Origin: Fibrobacter sp.
Lineage (GTDB): Bacteria; Fibrobacterota; Chitinivibrionia; Chitinivibrionales; Chitinispirillaceae
Assembly: GCA_012513915.1 (NCBI GenBank)
Contig: JAAZBG010000048.1
Location: 1-53,136, forward strand
Reading direction: 5' to 3'
Length of the DNA: 53,136 nt
The notes under the pieces were generated by a model that was given only the letters and a program-made list of their open reading frames with translations, made no database searches and was not told the origin of the DNA. Every line of letters starts with the position of its first letter. Positions within the stretch are counted from its first letter, which is position 1. Of this stretch, positions 26,064 through 34,498 are shown one piece after another. The translations under genes and the position numbers were made by a program.

Positions 26064-26829
26064 CGATATTGCAGTTTCATTCGGAACATCAATGCGTGAA
26101 GCTGTTGAACAGTTTGGTGCGATTGCGATATTTCTGTGGAAAATTATTCTGGCAATTCCATTTAGTTTGTCCAGATTTCATCTGGTGGTGGAACAAATGA
26201 TGCGCCTGGGGGTTGCTTCACTGCCGATTGTATTTCTTACATCAGTATTTGTAGGTGCGGTCAGTTCCTGGCAGGTGCAATATATTTTTGGAGATGCCAT
26301 ACCGTTGACTTATCTTGGGCTTGCAGTTGGTAAGGCGGTGTTTACTGAATTGGGACCAGTGTTTACTGCACTTATTATAACTGGCCGTATCGGTGCAAAA
26401 CTTGCAGCAGAGCTTGGTACCATGAGGGTGACTGAGCAGGTTGATGCAATGGTGTGTCTGTCACTTGATCCTTACAGTTATCTTCTTGCTCCGCGTATGA
26501 TTGCCGGGTTTATTATGCTTCCTGTTCTGACTATTTTTATGTGTCTGATAGCGATTGTCAGCGCTCAGCTGGTTGCAGAACTGGCACTTAATCTTGATAG
26601 TGCGATATTTTACCAGGGATTGAAAAGTCTGTTTCAGGTACAGGATATCGTTATTTGTATGGTGAAAGCATTTGTGTTTGGCGGAGTTATTACACTTTCC
26701 GGATGTTACTATGGTTTTCGCACAAAAGGAGGCGCAGTTGGTGTCGGACGCTCAACGCGAAGCGCTGTTGTGGCTGCAATGGTACTGATTATAGTCAGTA
26801 ATTTCATCGTTGTTAAAATAATGATATAA
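26047..26829 (+). CDS. mlaE: MlaE family ABC transporter permease (lipid transport)
   Basis: A 260-residue MlaE/YrbE permease with the family's signature segments: LPIVFLTSVFVGAVSSWQ, FTELGPVFTALIITGRIG, the AAELGTMRVTEQVDAM loop that contacts the ATPase, and a C-terminal YGFRTKGGAVGVGRSTRSAV. In diderm bacteria it works with the ATPase MlaF and the MCE protein MlaD in moving phospholipids between inner and outer membrane. Those partners are not adjacent here, so they must be encoded elsewhere. It ends the tat-MTHFS-DUF2953-mlaE gene series. Confidence 0.93.
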   Translation: MRNVIDDIAVSFGTSMREAVEQFGAIAIFLWKIILAIPFSLSRFHLVVEQMMRLGVASLPIVFLTSVFVGAVSSWQVQYIFGDAIPLTYLGLAVGKAVFTELGPVFTALIITGRIGAKLAAELGTMRVTEQVDAMVCLSLDPYSYLLAPRMIAGFIMLPVLTIFMCLIAIVSAQLVAELALNLDSAIFYQGLKSLFQVQDIVICMVKAFVFGGVITLSGCYYGFRTKGGAVGVGRSTRSAVVAAMVLIIVSNFIVVKIMI

Positions 26830-26855
26830 AGTTTAATAAAAAAGTAAAAAAGTTC

Positions 26856-26884
26856 TTGCATGTGCAAAAGTGATTACGTATATT
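26856..26884 (+). promoter_or_regulatory. Sigma-70-type promoter of tRNA-Glu
   Basis: TTGCAT (26856-26861) and TATATT (26879-26884) are separated by exactly 17 bases, with transcription expected to start near 26891, a short leader before the tRNA. The -10 matches consensus at five of six positions, the -35 at four. Confidence 0.65.
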
Positions 26885-26906
26885 CTATGCGCAAGTTTGA
26901 AATAAC

Positions 26907-26981
26907 GGTCCCTTCGTCTAGTGGTTAGGACACAGGATTTTCATTCCTGCAACAGGGGTTCAATTCCCCTAGGGACTACCA
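26907..26981 (+). tRNA. tRNA-Glu (anticodon UUC)
   Basis: A complete 75-base cloverleaf. The acceptor stem pairs GGTCCCT with AGGGACT, with the G1-U72 wobble found in some bacterial tRNA-Glu. The D-arm contains GTCTAGTGGTTAGGAC. The anticodon stem CAGGA/TCCTG encloses the loop TTTTCAT, giving anticodon TTC. The T-arm is AGGGG-TTCAATT-CCCCT. CCA is encoded. No intron or unusual insertion. It stands alone with its own promoter and terminator. Confidence 0.97.
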
Positions 26982-27026
26982 TAAGGGTCTTCCGGACAAA
27001 CAGTTTGGAAGACCCTTATTTTTTTT
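26982..27026 (+). terminator. Rho-independent terminator after tRNA-Glu
   Basis: A perfect 12-bp stem, TAAGGGTCTTCC (26982-26993) against GGAAGACCCTTA (27007-27018), with a 13-base loop and eight T residues (27019-27026). It starts directly at the tRNA 3' end. Confidence 0.93.
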
Positions 27027-27180
27027 CCATACGATAATGATTCTGACGCCTGATCAAATCTGCTAAGCATATTGAATTCAATGAAGAACTGGTTGGACCA
27101 GCGAAATTATGATACTCAAAGTATCATATCATCCTGCATCTGAGCCCGCATATAGACGCCTTTACTGATACACAATTGTG

Positions 27181-27825
27181 TTATGAGGAATGTGTTTGCA
27201 GATAGTTTTCAAATAAATAAAGACCAAGTAATACCTGTGTGCTGCGTGTCTGTTCGCAGGCTTCTTCTCTGGTAACAAGTTTGACAGTTATACGCTCGTT
27301 TTCATGGTCGTTTTTGCGAAGCCTGTTATGGAGTGATTTGTATTGAGCGTTGTCAAGGTGTATATGGCAGCCATAATAATAAATACCTTCATCACTGCCA
27401 CCAACTGAACTGTAGAGCTTTGTTTTACATAGTGAAAATAATTGTGATTCTGCAATTGTCAGTCCGGTTTCCTCAAACAGCTCTTTGGTTGCAACACCAG
27501 GGGGATTGTCGCTTTCGTAATCAAGCATACCGGCTGGAAATTCAAGGCTGTCTTCACCGCTACCGATTCTGCGCTGACGCACCATGAGATACGCATATTC
27601 ATGTGTTTCTGTATTATAAACTCTGGGGACAATAACGCATGCGTGTCCGCGGATAAAAACAATGTTTGGTAATCTGTGTCCTTGCGGATCATATACCTTT
27701 GTATCAATAAGCGCAAATAGTAGTGAGGAATCAGGTTTTCTGATTTCATTGAGTACTGTTATCGACTCAATCCGGCAGCCGTTTGATTGTACCGTATCTG
27801 CCCATTCCTGTATTTTTTTATCCAT
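27181..27825 (-). CDS. Nudix hydrolase (ADP-ribose pyrophosphatase-like)
   Basis: A 214-residue Nudix protein. The Nudix box is in FPAGMLDYESDNPPGVATKE followed by LFEETGL: its G, the KE pair and the EE-x-G-L are present. Its first loop looks one residue longer than the classic spacing and the usual Arg before the Glu is Lys. An upstream strand RGHACVIVPRV and YAYLMVRQRRIG match ADP-sugar/ADP-ribose pyrophosphatases, which often begin with an N-terminal dimerisation domain such as the one at residues 1-55 here. Substrate is not decided by sequence. It is a single gene, with the kinase gene ending more than 200 bp upstream on the same strand. Confidence 0.87.
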   Translation of the reverse strand: MDKKIQEWADTVQSNGCRIESITVLNEIRKPDSSLLFALIDTKVYDPQGHRLPNIVFIRGHACVIVPRVYNTETHEYAYLMVRQRRIGSGEDSLEFPAGMLDYESDNPPGVATKELFEETGLTIAESQLFSLCKTKLYSSVGGSDEGIYYYGCHIHLDNAQYKSLHNRLRKNDHENERITVKLVTREEACEQTRSTQVLLGLYLFENYLQTHSS

Positions 27826-28047
27826 AGTATGCTCTTAATGTTAAAAAGGTGTCAGATTAAACAATAATCATTTCTCACATCTCAAATAAATACCGGTGGA
27901 ATGACTTACTACTGAATTACCTGATGCGACTGGTGTATATTCAAATAGTGAAATGAAAATACTATAAGGCATTCTGTGAAACTACGGAATATAAGACTCA
28001 ATATAATAAGAAAAAAAACGGTTATTAAGTACACACATGGATAACAA

Positions 28048-30630
28048 TCACAATGCGACATTTATCATTGATGGAACTGTAATACGGAATGTTGTTCCCT
28101 CATTTTTTTTAGAGATTATCGATAATCTACCGCCCAGTTTATCACTTATTACCACATTGACAACATTCATGCCAATGCCACGGCCGCTTAAATCTGTTAC
28201 TTCTGTGGCAGTACTGAAACCCGGCAGCAGAATCAATTCAAGCGCGTCATTATCACTTAAAAGAGCAGCCGCAGCTTTGGTAATAAGGCCCCGGGCGACA
28301 GCTTGTGTCCGTATCAGATCCGGATCAATGCCTCTGCCGTCATCGGTAATGTCAATAGAAACCCAATGGCTATCATTTTTACTAATGATAATCTGTAACA
28401 ATCCCTCCGAAGGTTTCCCTGACTCTATTCGTTCCTGTTCGCTGTCTTCAATGCCATGATCAAGGCAATTTCTAATAAGATGAATTAAGGGATTGTTGAG
28501 ATCCCTGGCGATTTCACAATCAATAAGTGTATTTTCACCTGAGATGACAAGCGAAACATTTTTCTTGAGACGGTCGATAATAGTTGGTGCTGTTTTTAGT
28601 GCTTTTGCAAGGCCGCGTTTAGCCGGGGTAAGTCGTATGGTGACAAAGTAACTAAAAATGTCTTCGCGTATTTTATTGTAGTTTTCATGTGTCAAGCCAC
28701 TGTTCATGAGTATTCTGTCAAAAGCGATGAAATCATTTTTAATCTGTTCGAGTGGAATTCGAAGGTGAATGTCCGGATTTTCATTGAAATCATTACCTAA
28801 TAGACTTCGTAATATTTCTGTTGTTTTGTGAACCTCACTTTTCATTCTTGAAAGATTGTGCTGGAGAAAATCCGATGTGGTTTTATCCAGTGTATGTGTT
28901 TCCCTGATCCTGACAAGTGCATCTTCAATTCTGGTTGCGATACCAATAAGCATATCAAGACCAAACGGGCCTGCAGATCCCTTGATTGTGTGGATATCGC
29001 GAAAAATATTGTTGATTTTTTCAGTTGTCAGGTTATGTTCACAGGAATGAAGAATTATAAGTGAATTGTCAACGAGATGACTGATTTCATTCAGGAGTTC
29101 GCAGAACAAATCAGGATCTTCAGCAATTAATTTCAGTTGATGGTTCTTACGTTCAGAATAAGAGATCCGTTCAGAAAGTTCTTTTTTATCTGTTATGTTT
29201 TCAATCATTACCAGAATATGATCGGGAACTGTTCCACCACGTTTAATCGGAAAGAATCTCATTTGCAACCATCGGGAATAATTATTATAGATATACTCGT
29301 ATTCTTCACAGGGATTAAGCTGAACAATATCGGAATCAGAAAGCATATTTTGAGTGAGCAGCTCAAGGTAGTCAATTATACTTTCATATGTTTTTTTTCC
29401 CTTTGTATCGAAACCGAAAGTGGTAATGAAATCTTTACCGGAAAGATCATGTTGCAATGTTATTGTTTCAATTGAACTTGAATATTCAGGATTAATTCTG
29501 AAATGCTTATCAATTGACAATAATCCAATAGGAAGAGAGTTCATGAGCAACTGCATCTCGGCATTACGCTTTCTAATGAACATCTCTTTAGATTCAAGTG
29601 CAGCAAGCATTTCATTAACAGATTTTGCGAAACCGGTAATTTCATCGTTACCATTTTCCGTAACCCGGTATTTTCTGTTAGATCCCATTTTTATCGCGGT
29701 TACATCATTGTTTAATTTATCTATGCGTGTTGTCACAATCCTGTTAAGAAGTAAAGCAATCACCTCGGCCAGTGTAAAGCCTGTGAGAAATATTATTATA
29801 ATAATGTAATTATTGGTCAGCAAACCCTGTTTGTAAATATCCCTGGGAAGACTGATTTCCAGGATGGATACCCTTTTATTGTAGATGTCTTTAATTGTCA
29901 TATAACAGGCAAGATTTTTTTTTGATGTGTGATTAATGATTATTGTGCTGTCAACTTTATAAATCCGGTTGTCTGCGGCAAGTTCATTCCATCGTGCAGA
30001 GTTAAATTCTGTCAATTTAATTGAACTGCGGGGCAATTGCTGAATCCGGCAGATTTCATCAATGTCAAGAAATTTTCCGAAGACAAGTGTACCATTCGGA
30101 TCCCTTTTACCGTCACTGGATGTAATCGGCTGTGCAGTGAGTACTATCGGATGTGAATCTGCGATAATTATTCCGGAGTGAATGCAGTGAACGTCGAGGT
30201 GTCTGGTTAACAGCGTGTCATTTATTATTGCATCTCTGATACCGGGGGAAAGCGTACTTGCAAGATCAATATCAGCATAGTACTGCATTGAAAAAACAGT
30301 TGTGCTGGTAGTATCCAGCAGCATAATAAAATTTAATTTCAGTGTTGTCAGTACATCATCAGTGAGTGATATTTGTGTAAATTGGCTGTCACGTGTATGT
30401 ATGTACGAATACGTGACATCCCATCGTGACCAGTCAAGGGCTTTCAATTTCAAGTTCTCTGTTATTTCATCAAGTGTAGCCTGAATGCGAAATATGCTTT
30501 GCAGTGCAAAATTGTACTCAACCTTATTGAAACCACGAATAAGTACCCGTTGAATCACACCCCAGAGCAGCACCATTATAATCAATGTTGCAGAAAGAAT
30601 ATGAAGAACTAATTTTGTTCTAAGTTTCAT
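28048..30630 (-). CDS. Membrane sensor with CHASE4-like, HAMP, PAS, Hpt and CheA-like ATPase domains
   Basis: An 860-residue signalling protein. TM1 is at about residues 8-28. The periplasmic section to about 265 looks like CHASE4 (residues 60-80 contain LDWSRWDVTYSYI, a typical CHASE4 strand). TM2 follows at about 268-292 (IIIIIFLTGFTLAEVIALLL), then HAMP to about 345 and PAS at about 365-480. The Hpt domain carries phospho-His547 in HTIKGSAG. The ATPase is of CheA type: HLIRNCLDHGIE, DDGRGID and SGRGIGMNVV. No CheW-like P5 domain follows and no receiver is attached. It has a fair ribosome-binding site before its ATG. It probably phosphorylates a separate response regulator; none is adjacent. 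Confidence 0.88.
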   Translation of the reverse strand: MKLRTKLVLHILSATLIIMVLLWGVIQRVLIRGFNKVEYNFALQSIFRIQATLDEITENLKLKALDWSRWDVTYSYIHTRDSQFTQISLTDDVLTTLKLNFIMLLDTTSTTVFSMQYYADIDLASTLSPGIRDAIINDTLLTRHLDVHCIHSGIIIADSHPIVLTAQPITSSDGKRDPNGTLVFGKFLDIDEICRIQQLPRSSIKLTEFNSARWNELAADNRIYKVDSTIIINHTSKKNLACYMTIKDIYNKRVSILEISLPRDIYKQGLLTNNYIIIIIFLTGFTLAEVIALLLNRIVTTRIDKLNNDVTAIKMGSNRKYRVTENGNDEITGFAKSVNEMLAALESKEMFIRKRNAEMQLLMNSLPIGLLSIDKHFRINPEYSSSIETITLQHDLSGKDFITTFGFDTKGKKTYESIIDYLELLTQNMLSDSDIVQLNPCEEYEYIYNNYSRWLQMRFFPIKRGGTVPDHILVMIENITDKKELSERISYSERKNHQLKLIAEDPDLFCELLNEISHLVDNSLIILHSCEHNLTTEKINNIFRDIHTIKGSAGPFGLDMLIGIATRIEDALVRIRETHTLDKTTSDFLQHNLSRMKSEVHKTTEILRSLLGNDFNENPDIHLRIPLEQIKNDFIAFDRILMNSGLTHENYNKIREDIFSYFVTIRLTPAKRGLAKALKTAPTIIDRLKKNVSLVISGENTLIDCEIARDLNNPLIHLIRNCLDHGIEDSEQERIESGKPSEGLLQIIISKNDSHWVSIDITDDGRGIDPDLIRTQAVARGLITKAAAALLSDNDALELILLPGFSTATEVTDLSGRGIGMNVVNVVISDKLGGRLSIISKKNEGTTFRITVPSMINVAL

Positions 30631-31063
30631 GACCTGCTACCTTATATTGATCAGGGATAGAAGGGTACAATAAATGATTGGGCAATGTGTTACAAACAAA
30701 ATTGCCGGTATTCTGAGTATATCATTTTGGAATGATTATTTCAAAATAATGCAGAACTGTTTGATCTATGATACGGTAAAATGAGGTATCTATCCTTTCA
30801 ATTCAGCGATTTAACGTATCTATTTTACAAAGATTTGCAGGGTTGGTCAAGAAAGCAATTGTATGTGTCATGAGCTGTAATATCGTAACAATGTGAAAAA
30901 TGTATACTAATCACCACTGATTAGATTGATAAAAAAAAGGTTTCGGTGGTATATTTAGAATATTGGTTCTGCCCGTTTGAAATTGATCCTGTTATAGATT
31001 AGTCCAGTCCTGATGTTTGTGGTCGTGCATATTTGCGGTAACAAACTGGATTCGAAAGGCGTT
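30631..31063. other. Divergent intergenic region
   Basis: About 430 bp between the divergent kinase (-) and TPR lipoprotein (+) genes. It must hold both promoters but none stands out by eye. No coding frame and no strong inverted repeat were recognised. Confidence 0.35.
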
Positions 31064-32149
31064 ATGATAAAACTTATTGTGTGTGTCTGCATTGTTGCGC
31101 TCAGTATCGGCTGCCGTAAAAGCCAACAACCTATAGAGGCGTCGTCACAATCGCATCAGAATGAACTTGAACTGCGGATGACTGGTAGTAATGGAAAGGA
31201 CGCTGCGACGTTTCTGTTATCATCAGAATTCAGGAAAATATCTTTAGAAATTGATGCGTTGGATTCCGTATCAAAAAGAAACTTTCATAAAAATTATGTC
31301 TCAATTGACAGTACCGGAACAGCGCTTTCATCACGACTGTTTATGGAAAGTGATCCTGAAAAAATTATAGGGAAGCTTAATGATTGTTTTTTTAAACAGA
31401 TGAATATTGTGGTAAAAATAGAGCGGGAAACATTTGAAAATTCCCTTCCGGACAGAATTTATGAATTTAAAACGGCTACGGTTCCCGGTGCTTGTCTTTT
31501 AATGCTTTTGGTGGGTGAAAAAGCGGACATACCGTTATCGATTGTATCGATAAAGTCGCATTACTTTATCCGGTTTGACAACGGGAACGTTAAACGGAAT
31601 ATAGAGCTTTTAACGGGGGGGACAGCATATCCGGATTCCTGGTATTTGTCAAATTATGCAAAGAATTCTTCTGATACGCTGCGCATCCTCTCTGCCAGGG
31701 AAGCCTCGGGGATGCTGTATTACATGACGTCACTTTTTTTACGCGATGCGAATCCAAATAGTGCAATAACCGGTTTTGCAAAAGCACTCGAAAAATACCC
31801 GTCATTTACAGATGCACAAAACCAGATTGATGTTATTATCGATAAAAATAACGATGTACCAAAATTACTCGAATATCTGGTTGCAACCAGGTTTGAAAAT
31901 GCGTCACTCGGAGCACTTGACAGAAGTCTTGCCCTGCTTAACTTTCGTACCGGGAATTTCAAATCAGCTGCAGATTATTATGAACGCGCACTGAACCGTC
32001 AACCGGATGATGTAGCGCTCATAAAAGGTGCAGGTATTTCCTATCTGAATCTTCATGATTATGATACAGCAAAAAGATACCTGATCAAAGCAAATCTTGC
32101 CGTTCCATCCGATACGCAGGTTGTAAACTGGCTGGCAAAATGTCCGTAA
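31064..32149 (+). CDS. TPR-containing lipoprotein
   Basis: A 361-residue lipoprotein. The ATG at 31064 is preferred over the one at 31013, since GAAAGG precedes it and the signal peptide MIKLIVCVCIVALSIGC with its lipobox begins there. The middle (residues about 40-230) is mixed alpha/beta of unknown family. The C-terminal 120 residues form tetratricopeptide-type helices: AITGFAKALEKYPSFTDA, LLNFRTGNFKSAADYYERAL and GISYLNLHDYDTAKRYLIKA. TPRs bind partner proteins, so a role in assembling an envelope complex is plausible. Convergent with the amidohydrolase, only 3 bp apart, with no terminator seen between them. Confidence 0.78.
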   Translation: MIKLIVCVCIVALSIGCRKSQQPIEASSQSHQNELELRMTGSNGKDAATFLLSSEFRKISLEIDALDSVSKRNFHKNYVSIDSTGTALSSRLFMESDPEKIIGKLNDCFFKQMNIVVKIERETFENSLPDRIYEFKTATVPGACLLMLLVGEKADIPLSIVSIKSHYFIRFDNGNVKRNIELLTGGTAYPDSWYLSNYAKNSSDTLRILSAREASGMLYYMTSLFLRDANPNSAITGFAKALEKYPSFTDAQNQIDVIIDKNNDVPKLLEYLVATRFENASLGALDRSLALLNFRTGNFKSAADYYERALNRQPDDVALIKGAGISYLNLHDYDTAKRYLIKANLAVPSDTQVVNWLAKCP

Positions 32150-32152
32150 TAA

Positions 32153-33385
32153 TCATGAATACCCGGCAATAATTTCATCCCCGTTAATAACAGACAGAAC
32201 AATTTCGGGTTCTTCGACAAGTAATGTTTCAAGAAGGTCTTCACCTTGACTATATGCAAACCTGACTGCAATAAAGTCAGCGTATTTGCCCTCGCTGATT
32301 GATCCAAGTTTTTCATGCGCGTTTAGTGCTTTTGCACTGTTGATTGTTGCCATCCTTATAAAATCTCTGGCATGGATATGTGGATATGACTGTTTGAGTG
32401 CAAAAAGTTCATCAAATATACTCAGATCACCGTGAGATGCAATCCCTTCGGTTCCAATGCAGATGTTACAGTTCCGCTTTAGCGCTACGTCAAGAGGAAA
32501 ATGTTTGTGTCCGGTTGCATGGGTATAGGTATGGCAAATGACAATTGATACATTTCGTGCTGCAAGTTGTTCAAGTTCATTACCGGCAGAATAATTACAG
32601 TGAACACATACCGCATCTTCAGGAATCATATCGCATTGTAATGCATAGTGAACCGGTCCTGATGGTGCAAGATCAAACGGCCAGCTGTTTTTCCTTGTCA
32701 TATGGAAGTAGAGGTCTCCGTTTTTTTCAGAAAAAGCCTGTAATTCTTCTGCACTTTCCGCAAGGTGTGTCTGCCATAAAATCTGAGTATCATGGGCAAA
32801 TAAACGTACCCTTTTCTGTGCATCAGGCGAGAGAGAATAAGGTGCGTATGGTCCAATGCCTGACGATACTATTGAATGCTTGTGATCATGAAGTAAACTA
32901 ATGCAGTCGTCAATAAGTGCTGTTTCTTTCACAATATCATCACAGTAGAGTTCCTGAATCACCCATGATCGCACCGGTTCCTGCTGAAGTATTTCCTTTG
33001 ACAAGCCAGACCGGGTGGTGTCAACAATTGTTGTCACACCATTTGCAATTAACTCGCGAATTGTCAATTTTATGCTCGATTGCAGCTGCACGGCTGGTGT
33101 CATTTTTATTCTTGATGAAAGTTTTGCATTCCATGCTGCAAATGTCTCATCATGGGGACGGAAATTTCCACGAACGGCAGATGCATCAAGGTGTGTGTGC
33201 ATATTAATCAGACCTGGCATCAAAAGAACATCACCAAGGTTGACTATACGTGCAGAATTGCTGCGTTTTACCCAGCTTCGCGGTCCCACAGACACAATTT
33301 TTTCATCATTAATGACAACTGCGCCATTTTCAATTAGATCCATCGTTTCTGTTAAGAGCCATTTTGCCAGATACATTGTTTCCAT
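32153..33385 (-). CDS. Amidohydrolase, TrzN/MtaD/aminofutalosine-deaminase type
   Basis: A 410-residue metal-dependent hydrolase of the amidohydrolase superfamily. Motifs: the metal-binding HTHLD in LLMPGLINMHTHLDAS, the HLAES motif, VCVHCNYS, and CIGTEGIASHGD. That last motif is normally GTD in S-adenosylhomocysteine/methylthioadenosine and aminofutalosine deaminases, where the Asp is a metal ligand; here it is Glu (residue 315 counting from the TTG at 33391). The C-terminal LGSISEGKYADFIAV is a standard family ending. It would deaminate a purine-like or related substrate, but the substituted Asp makes its exact reaction unsure. ATG at 33385 is chosen over a TTG two codons upstream. No ribosome-binding site is obvious. 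Confidence 0.82.
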   Translation of the reverse strand: METMYLAKWLLTETMDLIENGAVVINDEKIVSVGPRSWVKRSNSARIVNLGDVLLMPGLINMHTHLDASAVRGNFRPHDETFAAWNAKLSSRIKMTPAVQLQSSIKLTIRELIANGVTTIVDTTRSGLSKEILQQEPVRSWVIQELYCDDIVKETALIDDCISLLHDHKHSIVSSGIGPYAPYSLSPDAQKRVRLFAHDTQILWQTHLAESAEELQAFSEKNGDLYFHMTRKNSWPFDLAPSGPVHYALQCDMIPEDAVCVHCNYSAGNELEQLAARNVSIVICHTYTHATGHKHFPLDVALKRNCNICIGTEGIASHGDLSIFDELFALKQSYPHIHARDFIRMATINSAKALNAHEKLGSISEGKYADFIAVRFAYSQGEDLLETLLVEEPEIVLSVINGDEIIAGYS

Positions 33386-33572
33386 GCCCAATAAATACTT
33401 TAAGGAGATTTCTAAAGCAATGATGATGTATCATAAGGTTTAGGAAGAGGAATTCTCTTAATTTTTAACTTTTTTTAAGATGGCAGGGCTACCTTTTCAT
33501 TGCTTTTTTTTCAGTAGGTACGTATTTTACCACAGTATTCTATATTATTTATCTGATTCGAAAGGAAACGAA

Positions 33573-34001
33573 ATGCGTCGCTGTTTTTGGACAACCTCAG
33601 CACTATCAGTATTTTTAATGGCAGTACCTGTTTTAAGCCAGGAAGGTGTTCCGCCACCAACTGCATCCTTTGGGGGTATTATCCCGATGATGCTGATTAT
33701 GTTTGCAATTATTTACTTTCTGATGATCAGACCGGAACAGAAAAAATCCAAAGATCGTAAGGCGATGATGGATGGTCTCAAGAAAGGTGATAAAATTATC
33801 ACTATTGGCGGAGTTATGGGTATTGTTCATAGTGTAAAGGATACATCGGTAATTGTTCGCATCGCTGATAATACTAATGTCGAATTTACAAAGGTTGCTA
33901 TTGCAACTATTCAGAAAGATGAAAAAACTGCTGACAAAGCCGTTAAAAATGATGATGCTAAGGATACAAGGGACGCAAAAGAAACCAAGGAGAAAAAGTA
34001 G
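33573..34001 (+). CDS. yajC: Preprotein translocase accessory subunit YajC
   Basis: A 142-residue YajC. The ATG at 33573 has AAAGGAAA before it; the longer frame from 33480 is not needed. There is an N-terminal hydrophobic segment (residues about 8-20) and a second (GGIIPMMLIMFAIIYFLMI) directly before the signature RPEQKKSKDRKAMM. It continues GLKKGDKIITIGGVMGIV, the conserved YajC core. The Lys/Asp-rich tail of about 30 residues is unusual in length. YajC joins SecDF at the Sec translocon. Its stop overlaps the def start (TAGTG), so the pair is coupled. Confidence 0.93.
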   Translation: MRRCFWTTSALSVFLMAVPVLSQEGVPPPTASFGGIIPMMLIMFAIIYFLMIRPEQKKSKDRKAMMDGLKKGDKIITIGGVMGIVHSVKDTSVIVRIADNTNVEFTKVAIATIQKDEKTADKAVKNDDAKDTRDAKETKEKK

Positions 34002-34498
34002 TGTTGGATGTGCGCGTGTATGGTGATCCGGTTCTGAGGAAAAGAGGTGCTGTTGTCACTGTCTTTGATGATAAACTGCGATTGCTTGTAAAAGAGATGA
34101 TCGAAACCATGGTAGAAGAAGATGGTGTCGGACTTGCTGCACCGCAGGTTGGTGAATCGTTGCAGCTTGCGGTCATTGATGCGACCGGGGGTGAAAAGCC
34201 TCCAATTGTGCTTATTAACCCTGAATTTACCTACCATTCAGAAGAAACCGCGACCAACGAAGAGGGGTGTCTGAGTCTTCCGGGTATTACCCTGAAAGTA
34301 ACGCGGCCTGTTTTTGTAAGTGTCAAGGCACAGGATGAATTTGGTAATGTGTTTAACATTGAAAACGCCGATGGACTTCTTGCCCGCGCATTGCAGCATG
34401 AAACAGATCATCTTAACGGTCTTATGATTGTCGACCATGTGAGTCCTTTACAAAGGAAAATGCTGAGCGGTAAACTTAAAAAAATGGCTGAAAGGTGA
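34001..34498 (+). CDS. def: Peptide deformylase
   Basis: A 165-residue deformylase that removes the formyl group from the N-terminal Met of new proteins. The three family motifs are complete: GVGLAAPQVG, EEGCLSLPG with the metal-binding Cys, and QHETDHLNG with the two His ligands and the catalytic Glu. GTG start at 34001, overlapping yajC, with AAGGAGAAAAA just upstream. The 3' end overlaps the SpoIID-family gene (GTGA). Length is normal. Confidence 0.97.
   Translation: MLDVRVYGDPVLRKRGAVVTVFDDKLRLLVKEMIETMVEEDGVGLAAPQVGESLQLAVIDATGGEKPPIVLINPEFTYHSEETATNEEGCLSLPGITLKVTRPVFVSVKAQDEFGNVFNIENADGLLARALQHETDHLNGLMIVDHVSPLQRKMLSGKLKKMAER

Noticed and set aside
33015..33443. 142-codon plus-strand frame opposite the amidohydrolase start
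   Set aside because: Antisense to well-supported coding sequence and without protein-like features.
33455..33475. AAGAGGAATTCTCTT followed by T-rich DNA as a terminator
   Set aside because: No plus-strand gene ends upstream of it; both flanking genes start on either side, so it is at most a regulatory dyad.
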